Assembly: GCA_018398585.1 (NCBI GenBank)
Contig: JAGTTD010000010.1
Location: forward strand, 22,143,739 to 22,207,738
Source: Simmondsia chinensis
Lineage: Eukaryota > Streptophyta > Magnoliopsida > Caryophyllales > Simmondsiaceae
DNA: 64,000 nucleotides
Reading direction: 5' to 3'
In this document: piece by piece, positions 11,046 through 21,896 of the stretch
Position numbering within the stretch: position 1 is the first letter of the stretch
Layout of the letters: every line of letters starts with the position of its first letter
Made by a program: the position numbers and the translations under genes
Notes under the pieces: model-generated
What the model saw: the letters and a program-made list of their open reading frames with translations, nothing else
What the model was told of the DNA's origin: nothing
Database searches by the model: none

Positions 11046-12032
11046 GAGAAATTGCTCAACTTCATTAGTTGATGGATAAGACCTGGTTCTCTTGTTTGCC
11101 CCTTAATCAAAGTATTTGCTCCTCTCAATTCATGTTCTTACCCAAGAAGTTAGGGGGTCTTACATTATCTTGAACTTTAGGAGGATGCCCTATACTATTA
11201 ACTTGAAGAACACAAGCATCTAGCTCTTCTTTGATGCAGGCTTTTTCCATGCTGAACTGTTACACAACTTTATCAGTTTGGAATGCTCTAGATCTCATAC
11301 TTAGCTCCATACCACGTACATCCAACTACTTATAAGCGGTCTGATCAGTAATTGCAGCCCTTACACCCTCCAGAACTTCAACACGTATTGGAGTGATCAC
11401 AACTTGAGTCTTTAATGAGTTTGTTGGCACCAGATCTGTATCAGCCTTATTTTTGCTGTATTTGAGGGTACTGCAGTGAGGTTACCCTGATTTCTTGATG
11501 GATTTACATCTTTTCTGAGTGTATCCTTCTTTCTAGGATCAAAAGGCCTAAATAGAGCCTGCCATTGGACCTGATTTTGCAATTGCCCTAGCTATGCAGG
11601 TTGTCCCGCAGGAGCAATAACCTAATGCCCCACTGAATTTGCTTTCTCCGCAGCAAGATAACCAGATCCCATGCTGAAAACTTCATTCTCTTTGCCTTCT
11701 TTAATGTCTTATTGGTCTAACAATATGCTTCCAATCTATCAATTAACCCCAACACCAACTTGGGCTGTCTCAATTTCAAGTTAGCATCAAAATCTTGTCA
11801 AGAACCATCTTATTGGACTTGAGAAAAACAAAATTAGGGGGCCTTCCATACTAGACCCAAATTGGCTTTTCCTTTGAACTTAATCTCTAGCTTGAATAAC
11901 ACTTCTTGTGATTTAAGTGCACTATAAATTTAATCTCAACTCCTTGCTGCAATATAAATTTCACACACAACTTCCTGATGCTCATAACTTCAATGTACAC
12001 TTGTAATTCCTTGGCTGCAACATTTAATGGCT
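11046..12032 (-). pseudogene. Element F decayed coding region shared with element G
   Basis: The frames are broken by many stops, but the minus strand encodes GRPPNFVFLKSNKMVLDKI and LKLRQPK (about 11780-11850). Element G encodes GRPPDFLLLKSNKVILEKI and LKLRQPK in the same order (52690-52790). The agreement at protein level across two insertions with different stops shows that the ancestor coded here. I do not recognise the family. Confidence 0.55.
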
Positions 12033-12863
12033 CTAACACTTATAATAACTCACTATCATTCTGAATTGGTGCTGCCATTGCAAGGTTGAGCTTCTGAAAC
12101 TTCTGAAATTTAGCCATACAAGCTTATTCTGAGTCCTAAAGCATGGTGTGATGTTAACCTCTTGCCTTACAGCTACAGCACCCAATTCCCAATGGAATCC
12201 AACACTTTCAGTTGAATTCTGCTCCTTCCTCTGTGGCATTTGCTTAAGTTTCCCTTGGTTGCTCATAGCTTGGTCTTGTAAGTTCTCTAGCCTCTTAATC
12301 TGCTGCGAATTAATCTCTATTGCACCATTTTCACCACCCTCTGTTACATCATTTACTTGTAGTGATGAAGGATCAAACGCAAGTGGTTCTGCTACCACAT
12401 CTAACACTGCTGCTTCCTCCACCTTATCTTGACATTCCAGGACAAGTCGCTGCTGTACCAATTTGACTTGATCCCATGAATGCAATGTTGCCTTATTCAT
12501 ATGATATGCTGAACTACCAGTTCCTTTATGCTCAATTTCTTGCTCCATTCTCTTGAAGTATTTAATGTACAAAACACAACATCCATCATATATGGTTCTC
12601 CCGTGTAATGAGTTTATAGCTGAGTCGGCACTCCTTCTCGTATAATAGCTAATATGAACCGTAATCTCAATGATGGAAGATAACACCACCTTAATACTTT
12701 CAAGAGGACCATAAGGCGAAAACACTTGGTAGAGCGTATCCTCGTCTATATGGTAAAGCAGCTTCAAGACTTTAACTAATAGTCTAGCATCATTAGAAGA
12801 TTTATCTTGAACTGAAATTGAATCGAGCCATTTCAACATGTTGTACTGTAACATTTTGGACAC
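12033..12863 (-). CDS. PTB-like RRM protein encoded by LTR element F
   Basis: The open frame has 276 residues. Residues about 25-115 form an RNA-recognition motif: ARLLVKVLKLLYHIDEDTL leads to YQVFSPYGPLESIKVV, and the last strand region is SLHGRTIYDGCCVLYIKY. The QVFSPYG and GRxIYxxCCxLxI blocks are typical of the second RRM of polypyrimidine-tract-binding proteins, which bind pyrimidine-rich RNA. The rest is charged and Gln-rich with LVWLNFRSF and LQWQHQF near the end, a pair also found in element G (LVWLKF, QPQFKM). It lies just inside the 5' LTR and PBS, where gag would be. The start at 12863 is the first Met; a Met at residue 4 is equally possible. Whether it is expressed is unknown. Confidence 0.72.
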   Translation of the reverse strand: MSKMLQYNMLKWLDSISVQDKSSNDARLLVKVLKLLYHIDEDTLYQVFSPYGPLESIKVVLSSIIEITVHISYYTRRSADSAINSLHGRTIYDGCCVLYIKYFKRMEQEIEHKGTGSSAYHMNKATLHSWDQVKLVQQRLVLECQDKVEEAAVLDVVAEPLAFDPSSLQVNDVTEGGENGAIEINSQQIKRLENLQDQAMSNQGKLKQMPQRKEQNSTESVGFHWELGAVAVRQEVNITPCFRTQNKLVWLNFRSFRSSTLQWQHQFRMIVSYYKC

Positions 12864-13615
12864 AACCTATGATTCAAGGTGACTTCTAACAATTTTAGGT
12901 ACTGCTTCGACCAACAGAATGTCAAATTCAAACACAATTCAGCTAAACTCAGGGCAACAATAGCTAGAGTGAACTATCAAACTCGATTCTAGAACAATGG
13001 TTAGGGTTTCGCTCTAACAAATGCAATTTCCAGTTTATACGAACCAAAGAATAGCAATACTATCAAGAATTCGATGTTTTAAACCTTAGTTCACTTGTAA
13101 TTTCAGCAATACCAAACAGATTCAGCAAACAACCCATCGCACCACAAGGTTTTTTTGAACTAAATTCATTGAACCAAACCTGACAATCACCATCAGTTAC
13201 TGTTACGGCAATGTCTGAGAATCTGGGCAGTTTTCACGAAATCTTGATCCAACGCAAGTCGGAGCAGCAATATCAAGCTTCAGATGGAGCACGAACTAAA
13301 ATTCTAGCTGTTTAAGCACAATTCTTGATCAAACACCACCAGAACGGAACCTGATCTACACGATCTGAACTGAACTTGATCAAATTGATCCGGTAGAAAC
13401 AATGGAGCTTTGATCAATTAAAACTGAGCTAAATTCAGCACCAGCACCTTTTTTTTTTGTTGATTGTTTACAACCATCACCAAAGCCTGACACAATACAA
13501 ACTCAATTTAGTTGAAATAGATTCAACTAAATCAAATGCAAAGCATCTAAAATCCTTGCATAGTAACAACAAATTAGTTCTGAAATTTTTTTTTTTGGAT
13601 TAAGAGCTTAATAAT
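12864..13615 (-). other. Element F 5' leader
   Basis: About 750 bp lie between the PBS and the RRM frame. The region is rich in CAA/ATTCAG-like sequence with no open frame over 60 codons. It holds a T-run near 13449. It would form the untranslated leader and possibly packaging signals. Confidence 0.4.
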
Positions 13616-13633
13616 CAAGGCTCTGATACCAAT
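13616..13633 (-). other. Element F primer-binding site
   Basis: The minus strand reads AATTGGTATCAGAGCCTTG immediately inside the 5' LTR, matching initiator tRNA-Met. Confidence 0.85.
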
Positions 13634-13985
13634 TGTTATGACCGAGATCAGCTTAAGTCGTAACTAGGGGATAGTAGAATTTGAGATGAGGAAGAAGGGA
13701 AGGGGATGAGAATTAGAAGAATATCTAGAGAGGTTCTAGATGAAAGGGAGAAAAGGATTAGTTTGATTTCATTCATTGATAATTCTTATTACAAGCTAAG
13801 TACCATATTTATACTGAATTAGCATAGCTAAAACATTCAAAGAACAAATACACTACTTATGCCTTTTCTTGCCAAAAACCAACTAACATAACCACCAGAC
13901 CGCCAAAACCCGTATTTGAATTACAATATGAAAATTACGTCAAGGTTCACTATGATCTATATAAGAATCCACCACGGTCAAAACA
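13634..13985 (-). repeat. 5' LTR of element F
   Basis: Homologous to 9981-10323. On the minus strand it runs from TGTTTTGACCGTGG to GATCTCGGTCATAACA. GCTTC follows at 13986, partner of ACTTC at 9976. Confidence 0.85.
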
Positions 13986-14379
13986 GCTTCTTGGGAGGCA
14001 ACCCAAGTTTTCTTTTCCCTACTTTCTTTTAATATCTTTTTATTTTGTAATTTTCTTATATTTCTGTACATTTTGTTCAATCGATTTTTGGAACAAGTTT
14101 GGGGGTTAACATGATGTCAATGTTCACCATCAAAAAGCAATCCTCAAACCTGGGAAGTACTCTCACCAACTGTTTTGTTCTTTGTATTTCTATTAATATT
14201 GAGGATAATGTTACCTACAAGTTTGGGGGTGGGAGCAACCTTTTTTTTTCACAGTTGTTCTTTTTTTTAAACAAAATTTTTGAAACGTTTTCTTGTCTAA
14301 TTCTATTTTATCTATTAGAGTCGGCTTTAGTGCCTCCCAGAGTTCGGAGCCTTTGTATAGGGATGTAGATAGTGTTGGC
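13986..14379 (+). mobile_element. Athila-like post-pol region with second purine tract
   Basis: GCTTCTTGGGAGGCAACCCA (13986-14005) is the motif that normally follows the end of pol in Athila-group elements. A weak hairpin ATATTGAGGATAAT (14196-14209) is followed by GTTTGGGGGTGGG (14221-14233), a second purine tract far from the LTR. The 89-residue frame here reads through T-rich DNA and has no family features, so I do not call a gene. Confidence 0.6.
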
Positions 14380-15463
14380 CAATAGAAAGAATTTATTTCT
14401 GATAGTTTACATCATTAGTCTTTATAAATTCTAGCGCACATTTTGAACTAGTTTAAAAATCATAAAAATAATTTTGAGATCTTGTTACCGTGCTTTTTAT
14501 GCAATTTTTCTACCTTCCTTAGCTTGTTTACTTTGATTAGACTTCAACAACTTGAGAATCAATTCTCTCTATGTTCTAATCGCAATACATGATTTATTTT
14601 AAGGCACCATCTTAATTAAACCATGGTGTTTGAGGCTGTTTTACCTTTTTTTCTAATTAAAAGATGCTAAAATTTGGACGGATTGCATTAAGATTATCAT
14701 TTGTATAATTGAATTTGAAGAGTTAAGTCTAAGTAAAAGGCAAAATATGAGGGCGTCTCAGTTGGTGGCATCTCCTATCCATGCGGTCATCGCCCAGGGG
14801 TCAGGAGTTTGATTCTCGCTGAAAATATACTCATTACGAATCCCTACAAATATTAAGCTCAAACCCATCATGAGGGCGTCTCAGTTGCTAGAATCTCCTA
14901 CCCATGCTATCATCACCCAGGGGTCAGGAGTTCGACTTTTGCTAAAGATATACTCATGCGGTCATCATGAGGGCATCTCAGTTGGTGGCATCTCCTACCC
15001 ATGCTGACATCACCCAGAGTTCGGAAATTCGATTCTTGCTGAAGATATAGTCATGACTTACCGGCTCATGGGGATTATAAATGAAAAAGAAAAGAAAAAA
15101 AAAGAAGAAAAAGGAAGAAAAAATTTTGTGAATAATTTTTTGTCTTGGGCATACCTGAGAAATCTTTTTATGAGTGACATGATTTTTATCATCTATTCAG
15201 TTTGAATGTCTTAAGGTTAGAAAGAATGGATAAACTTAGTTTGCTTAACCAACTTTTGAATTCATTTGCCCAGACGAATGATGGGTTTTTCCTGAGAAAG
15301 AATGTTGTTCTTTAGAACCTTAAAGCTTTAAAACCTGGTCACTCTTTTCTAATAGAAGCACACTTGCTTTGAATTGTGCTAAAATTCTTAAAAAGCATGG
15401 GATTCTACGCTTTCATGTTTAGCCTTGCTCGTAGATGAGCAAGATTTAAGTTTCGGAGTATTT
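14380..15463 (+). mobile_element. Athila-like 3' internal end, second copy
   Basis: It is colinear with 1-1079, starting CAATAGAAAG and ending at the LTR start. It includes three tRNA-like units (14749, 14872 and 14969) and the CTTGCTC/GAGCAAG hairpin (15424-15443). Here the purine tract has decayed to GTTTCGGAGT. Confidence 0.7.
14749..15055 (+). repeat. Three tandem tRNA-like units, second copy
   Basis: Units start at 14749, 14872 and 14969 with GAGGGCRTCTCAGTTG. Each carries a B-box-like GGGTCAGGAGTTYGAYTYT about 45 bases on. Order and spacing match 368-680, so the triplet predates the duplication of the host element. Confidence 0.55.
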
Positions 15464-16757
15464 TGAGAAGTTCAATTTGTTATAATATTATTCATATCAT
15501 TTAAATTCAATTACTAACCGTTTTACACCTAATTTTTATCGCTTTTGCTCGCGTTTGCTCTTTTTCACTACTATTGTTATTTTCTTGCAAAACACTCATT
15601 TTATGCTAATTTTGCTAGGTTTTATCATCAACATCAACAAATGAAAGCAAGATACATAAAATAAAATAAAATAAAATAAAATAAAAAAATTCAAACAACT
15701 TGCAACGAGAAGCAGGTTCGGGTGGCAAGTGAAGAAACAAAAAATGAAAAAAATAAGCAAAGTAAACAAGTTGGAAGAATTGGCGGCAAACTTAGCAAAT
15801 GAAAACAAAGTTGTGTAATTTTTTTATTCCAAGTTTTTCCAACCTCAAATACTACGCATAGGGGTGTTGGGAGAGTCTGTAATGATCACTCAAGCCTTCA
15901 AAAATTGATCCAATGTAGAAAAATAGACAAAATTAGGATAGAAGAGGAAGGGAGAAAAAAGAAAGAGCTTGGCTAGTAATTTTTCCATTTCAAGTTCTTT
16001 TCTATCCTTTTCTTCTTCAAGTTCATGGATTTTTTTTTTTTTAAATTTCGGTTTTTTACAATGTACTAATTTTGTCTTTCCAAGCCTATGATGTAGTCTA
16101 AGTTGTATTATACGCTCTTTTCTAAGTCAAAGTATTCAAAGTTTGTTTATTGCGTTGTTTGATTGCTTATTATTGTTCTTCATGAGTTTTGAATGCTTGA
16201 TCACCATTCAAAGCTTGCAGTGATTCATAATGAGCACGAGAGGAGATTTATGATGATTGTTAAAGTGATAAACACCACAAATTGAGCGAATGCTAGACAT
16301 AGATTAACCTGATTTGTGTTGTCTTATGTGAAAGCCATGAATCTTTAAACACTTTTCTTATTTAAATTCATGCAAGAGATTGAATAGATAATATGTAAAA
16401 GACTATACTAAACAATGCTCACGAGAGAATATTTAGTAAATTAGGGTTTTCGACCATCAACATGTAACAACAACTTGAATACCGAGAATAGAAAGGCGTA
16501 TTAATACAACTAGGTGAAATCAGATGCCTTGAACCTTATTAAATCAGAAAAATTTGGAAAGAAAAACAATAAACGTTTTTAGTTCTTTTTAATTTATTTG
16601 TTACATATTCAAAACTTCAATGTTCGGTCTTTTAAATAGTGCTAAAACTACTAATTCAAGTAGTCACTCAATAATCAATCCTCGTGGGAACGATACTCTA
16701 CTCACTCTGTATTACTTGATACGGTTTAGTGCACTTGCTTAGAAAGTCACATTAGCA
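15464..16757 (+). repeat. Athila-like LTR (right copy), uninterrupted
   Basis: About 1.29 kb, beginning TGAGAAGTTC and ending CACATTAGCA. It is homologous along its length to the split LTR at 1080-8284. A simple AAAAT repeat lies near 15655-15687. The 70-codon minus-strand frame inside it reads low-complexity T/C-rich sequence and is not a gene. Confidence 0.7.
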
Positions 16758-16849
16758 TCAATGATTGCACATACCTTTTAAACTACCCTCTGAAGAGGAG
16801 GTTAACTTAGTAGAAAACAAACCAACAATGAGTTTAGTGAGCCGACCTT

Positions 16850-17605
16850 TCTTTCAATGGCGATACGAACAATTTTAGGACCATGGGACTTCGCCTTAGT
16901 CATTCCCTTAACGGTGGCGTAAATCTTTTTAGGACTGGGTGACTTTGCCTCAGTCATTTCCTTAACGGTGGCGTAAATCTTTTTAGAACTACGGGACTTC
17001 ATCTTAGTCATTTCCTTAATGGTGGCGTAAATATTTTTAGGACTAGGGGACTTCGCATCTGTCATTTCTTTAACAGTGGCGCAAATCTTTTTGGGACTAG
17101 GGGACTTCGCCTCAGTCATTTTCTTATCGGTGGTGTAAATCATTTTGAGACTGAGGAACTTTACCTTAATCATTTCCTTAATAGTGGCATAAATATTTTT
17201 AGGACTGGGGGGACTTCTCCTTAATCATTTCCTTAACAGTGGCGTAAATCTTTTAAGGACTGAGGAATTTCACCTCAATAATTTCCTTAATGGTGGCGTA
17301 AATATTTTTAGGACTAGGGGACTTTGCCTCAGTCATTTCCTTAATGGGGACGTAAATCTTTTTAGGATTGGGAGATTTCGCCTCAGCCATTTCCTAAACA
17401 ATGGCGTAAATCTTTTTAGGACTGGGGGACTTGTGTGTGCGTATAAAACTTCAGTCATTTCCTTAACAGTGGCGCAAATCTTTTTAGGACTGGGAGACTT
17501 TGCCTCAATCATTTCTTTAATAGTGGCTCAAATCATTTTAGGACTGAGAGACTTCATCTCAATCATTTCCTTATCTTAAATAATGCAAATCATTTTAGGA
17601 CTAGG
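16850..17605 (-). repeat. 60-bp minisatellite, about 13 copies
   Basis: The unit is recognised on the plus strand by CATTTCCTTAA, GTGGCGTAAATCTTTTTAGG and ACTGGGGGACTT. It repeats every 57-61 bp. Because 60 is a multiple of three, the minus strand stays open for 123 codons (17173-16802) and encodes a Lys/Ser/Pro repeat such as SPSPKKIYATVKEMTEAK. Copies at the right end contain out-of-frame indels. I list it as a repeat and not a gene. Confidence 0.85.
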
Positions 17606-19400
17606 GGAGTTCATTGCAATCCACAACTTAGACTTCTTTATCTTAGTGGCATAAATCATTTTTACAAATATGGAACTTCACCCCCCAAGCCATAGGCTAG
17701 ACGTCACTTCCGTCACAAATGACAATCCATTCTAAAATTAAGAGGCTTCATAATCAACAGTGATTGAAAGTGCATTTCTTTTGCACAATGCAAATCGGGT
17801 AAGAACAATTACATGTCAAAAACTATCCATACATAAGAGGCAATCCCTTTCAAAACTAGTGAGCTTCACCCTCAATTATGTCATGTAACACAACATCTAG
17901 GTATATTTAAGAGACCTTGTTACTTGTTACTACTGGGAGATTGAACGATAGTTAGAAACTTAGCCGCTTATCACGACTCAATAAGACCTTCCAACTAGCA
18001 GGCCCAAGATGGATCACTCGTGTTATCGCGCGTAAGCAGCCCACACTTTAACTAACCTTCTGCTAAGCCATTTAGAACCACTATCAATCAACAACCCAGT
18101 AAGAGTAAGGCAAACTGTTGTTTTTATTTGCTTAACTCCAAGCTCTTACTAGCTACCATCCTAGTCGCACGCGCTGTAGTTAGGTGCCACATTCGGCAAA
18201 TATACTTTATCCTTGTACTCTTTGTTAACACAACACCAAGTTGCATGGGGGAGTGTAACAATATCTTCCCTAACTAAATCTCTCAATTCTTCGTTTTCTG
18301 CCAGATATGCGATGCTTAAGAAATGATAATCAAGAATAGATATAGGGGTATGCACATAAAACATTTAACACAATTTTAGTACACTATACACTATAAAATA
18401 AACTTTTTGGAGAATAAGGATTCAAAACTAAATCCTTATTATTTTACTTCAAGGCGCTAAGCCTCTCATGCGTATTCTGTTGTGAAACACAATTAATAAC
18501 TCCAAACCTCAAGAAATTCTCAACAAGAACAAAGCATGCCCGACATGATAACTAGCATAAAAAAATCAAAAATACTTCCTCGAACATCCTGAAGATAGTA
18601 ACGGTAGCTGTAACTGCCCTACTCGAGATGAAGAATCAGAAGCCAGTGACATACGAGCATAAATGACAACTTATAGTTAAAACCCCTTCAGAATGCGGCA
18701 ATCTAAACGGATAACTATAGGGATCAACTAGCCCAATACCCATGATAACTTATTTCAAGACAATCTTGAACTTGTTCACAAACAATCTCAAACTCCTCTC
18801 ATCGCTTACTCAATCTAGAAATAATTGCTATCTTTAAGATCAAATACAACAAAGGATCGCTAAATTCTTAAAACCAATTTGCAATCTTAAGGCTGGAATG
18901 GCAAGATCAATATGTAATTAAAACATTTACACCATGACAAGGGAATCCTTAGAGGCATGTCATCATCAATATCCTATAAATTTATCTTATAGAGTTCTTT
19001 GTATTCAACGCTAACATAGGGACACACCACAAGCTATCAAAAATTCATCATTGGTAAGTTACACATTGTGCATAAATGTTTGTCAACCCAGCATTAGCAA
19101 CAGTTCATGTGGTTTACTTATAACCACTCAACATGAGCCATGTCAAGCTCATCAATTTGTAAATAAATGTCTAGGACAAATGAACATTAGCCATGAATAT
19201 CTTTTGAGGATGATATACCATAAATTTATCACTTAGCTGGTAATGGCCTTAAAAGTGTGTTACTTCTAGCAATATTGCCCTTATTTTGATATGTATTCTT
19301 GATGTATCCATTATCAAACAAGTGTGTCACACTGACTCGTTTGGTTTGATTTCCTGTCTTGAGTATACCTGATTTTATCCAAATATTCTATGCATGACAC
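17606..19400. other. Non-coding DNA without recognised features
   Basis: No open frame over 70 codons, no RNA gene and no clear LTR end was seen. The composition is ordinary and unlike the T-rich Athila sequence to the left. It may be the left part of the long LTR suggested at 19.4-21.1 kb. Confidence 0.4.
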
Positions 19401-19428
19401 ATGATGGTTATCCACATGCGTACCAATC

Positions 19429-19722
19429 ACCATGGTCTGCCCTGGTACAATAACCCGCAATGGGTACAATACTTATCACCATGGTCCCCCTTGTGCAATC
19501 ACCCACAATGGGTGCAATACTTATCACCATGGCCCACCTTAGTGCAATCACCCGCAACAGGTGCAATACTTATCATCATGGTCAGCCCTGTTGCAATCAC
19601 CGCAACTGGTGTTGTGCCTGACACCATGGTCCACCTAGGTGCAATAACTTGCAATGGGTGCAATACCTGGTTCCATGGTCCGTCCAGGTGCAATCACCTA
19701 CAACGGGTGCAATACCAATTGC
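19429..19722 (+). repeat. ~50-bp minisatellite, about 6 copies
   Basis: Units read CACCATGGTCYRCCYTGGTG then CAATMACCYGCAAYGGGTG then CAATACTTAT. Period is about 49-50 bp. The 111-codon frame over it (19401-19736) is a by-product of the repeat. The same unit in inverse orientation occurs at 52057-52189. Confidence 0.85.
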
Positions 19723-21150
19723 CAGGACTCGCTTGAGGATTATCTAAGGAAAATACATTGAGCATTGATATCTACTTTTCATTCCATACATATGATGTAC
19801 AGTTTATTACATAGGGTCTACCGGTTTAAAAGATATGCTAATCTTCATGATGTACATTCTATCTGCTTGAATGACAGCTACAGCAACGACATGCCCATCC
19901 CTGTCAGACCAGTATGATATAGTCGTGATCGCTAATTCTCAAATATTGGGGTATACTCACCTCATTAACTTCGTTCAAGTATATTTAATGCGGTAGAAAA
20001 ACAAACACTGAATACTGAACACCCTAACCTCATCTAGGTGTGTTACACATGTCGCCTATATATTAAATGAATATGTTAATTCAACTGCTTGGAGCTTCGA
20101 TCAAATATGCCTTGCTCGTCAAAATAACTTGATCGGAATGCATCGTACTCACCATTTTGTGGATATTACAAACTAAATCCGCACATACCCTTGGCTAGTG
20201 TTGATAGTGATACCTAGAAGCTCAGATTCTTTTAAACACTCTTACACAAATGAAGACTGCCTCATTCAAGCAAACAAAGAGATAAAATGTTCCTTTAAAG
20301 TTCCAAAAAGGCTAAACGCCATGTTAAGGTAAACAATACGTTAAACACTCTGTTAATTAAGGTCCACGATTGGTCTAAATTCCTTACTAAACTTAATAAT
20401 AGGAAATGTGCCCAGTTATAAGTCGTAATGGCTTGAACATCCTATGAAATGCCAAAACCCCAACACACAGCTTACTTAGGACAAACGCTCTATTAACTTC
20501 GAGTAAAGTTCAAAGTACACATGAATGACTGTTACGAAGGGCCAAAGCACAATGTTGAAAACCTCCGTGGCTTGGGCAAACATAGTGCACTAGAAAACTA
20601 CGATTAACGACCGACGCGTAATCCACTCCATGACTGAACTTGGATTGGCCGAAGTTCACCCATGGAGTGTGAGGAATATATGTTTATAATACTGACTAGG
20701 TACTTCCTCGCCTAGCGAACCAAACACGAGGCACCCCAGATGTGCGCCCCTGACGATGGGCGCCTTGGACGAGTGCCTGAGACAAGGGGTGCCCCAAACC
20801 ATGGGTGCCACAGACGGGCGCCCGAGATACAGGGTCCCTAGAACGGGGACCCGAATCGATCGAAGCTCTATATAAAAGGGGAAGGCCTTCTCATTCTATG
20901 GTGCTCACCCCCTCTCCTCCTTTCTTACCCCTCATACCACTCTCCCTCTTGATGGCAAGACTCATCCAAGGTAAGCAATCATGCGCCTCTTCCTCTCATC
21001 GCCTTTTACGATCACCTCTCTAGAGAAATAATCATTCAAGCATCCTACTCTTCTTAGGCCAAGAAACATCAATTAGACCGTGTAGCTAGAGCTTGAGTTC
21101 AGCTCATCCTCATGATCCCCACCTCATATAGGACACCAATAGGAAGAATA
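19723..21150 (+). mobile_element. Probable LTR fragment (Ty3/gypsy), plus orientation
   Basis: A GC-rich block with repeated GGGCGCC/GGGTGCC words (20730-20850) is followed by TATATAAAAGGGG (20869) and then by a C/T-rich leader. GTGTAGCTAGAGCTTGAGTT (about 21080-21099) has an inverse-oriented counterpart near 50655-50675. Together with the shared minisatellite, this points to two copies of one LTR family in opposite orientation. The LTR ends are not resolved, so the family is uncertain. Confidence 0.5.
20869..20880 (+). promoter_or_regulatory. TATA box of the probable LTR
   Basis: TATATAAAAGGG stands at the boundary between the GC-rich block and the pyrimidine-rich leader. The related inverse LTR has CTATAAAAGG at 50921-50930 (minus strand) in the same context. 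Confidence 0.5.
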
Positions 21151-21889
21151 AAAACACAGACCAAATTCATCGTGAACAATTAGATATTCAAATAGTTCAA
21201 TGATTTAGATATATACAACATCGCATTAAATATCTAATGGGGTTAGATATTCGGTCAAGTTGAAATACTTGCATTATCACATAGAATATCTGATGAAATT
21301 AGATATTCGATTATATTATGATCTAATGAGAATAAAATTGCATTTAATTATTTATATATTTATTTTATTTAAGGTAAAAAAATTAAATTAAATTAAAAAT
21401 AAATTTAACATTGGAAGTGTCGTGACCCAAGGTCACGTCACTATTTTTTATTTTAATAAAAAATAATTAATTAAAATCTTATTGTAATTAGAATTATGTG
21501 ATAATTATTTCTAAAAGTGTTTAGAAAAGTAATTAATTAATCCAAACTTGCTAGGCCTTAAGTAATGTTATTCAAAATAGTTTCATAATAGAATAATTAT
21601 TAAATTTTGTTCACATGATTAATATTATTTTAAGAGTTTAAAAATCATGCAACGTGAATGAAATTAAAAGGCCCAGCAACTTTATGGAATATTTGATTTC
21701 ATCAAGTGGGAGAATTGTTTTTTTCAAATAGGTTGAATAAGATTAGAAAATTCAAAAGTTGAATTATTTGGAAGGGAAGATTCTCATAATGTACCTAATG
21801 AGATTAGATTACACTGGTTGGATAACTCAAGAAATCTAATATGATTATGATTTTATTTAATTGTTAAATAAAATTTAAAACAAAGATCT
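21151..21889. other. AT-rich non-coding DNA with short repeats
   Basis: TTAGATATTCRA and AATATCTRATG words recur about every 60-70 bp between 21180 and 21330. A palindrome CGTGACC-CAA-GGTCACG lies at about 21421-21437. No gene is seen. Confidence 0.4.
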
Positions 21890-21896
21890 GCCATTT

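Larger units (their letters stand above)
9981..13985 (-). mobile_element. Element F: non-autonomous LTR retrotransposon carrying a PTB-like RRM
   Basis: LTRs lie at 9981-10323 and 13634-13985. The 5-bp target duplication is ACTTC (9976-9980) and GCTTC (13986-13990), one mismatch. A tRNA-Met-type PBS abuts the right LTR, and a polypurine tract with hairpin abuts the left one, so the element runs on the minus strand. It has no recognisable protease, reverse transcriptase or integrase. Instead an open frame with an RNA-recognition motif occupies the gag position, followed by decayed coding DNA also found in element G. Its LTR resembles that of the chromovirus H, which could have supplied the enzymes. 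Confidence 0.85.

Noticed and set aside
12033..12863. RRM frame as a host PTB gene or processed pseudogene
   Set aside because: It sits between a PBS and a polypurine tract inside an LTR pair with target duplication, and element C repeats the arrangement.
16802..17173. 123-codon Lys/Ser/Pro repeat protein
   Set aside because: It is open because the repeat unit is 60 bp. No start context, no promoter and no homologue can be shown, so I kept it as a repeat.
19401..19736. 111-codon open frame rich in Trp and His
   Set aside because: It reads through the ~50-bp minisatellite and has no coding features; the unit length does not keep one phase.
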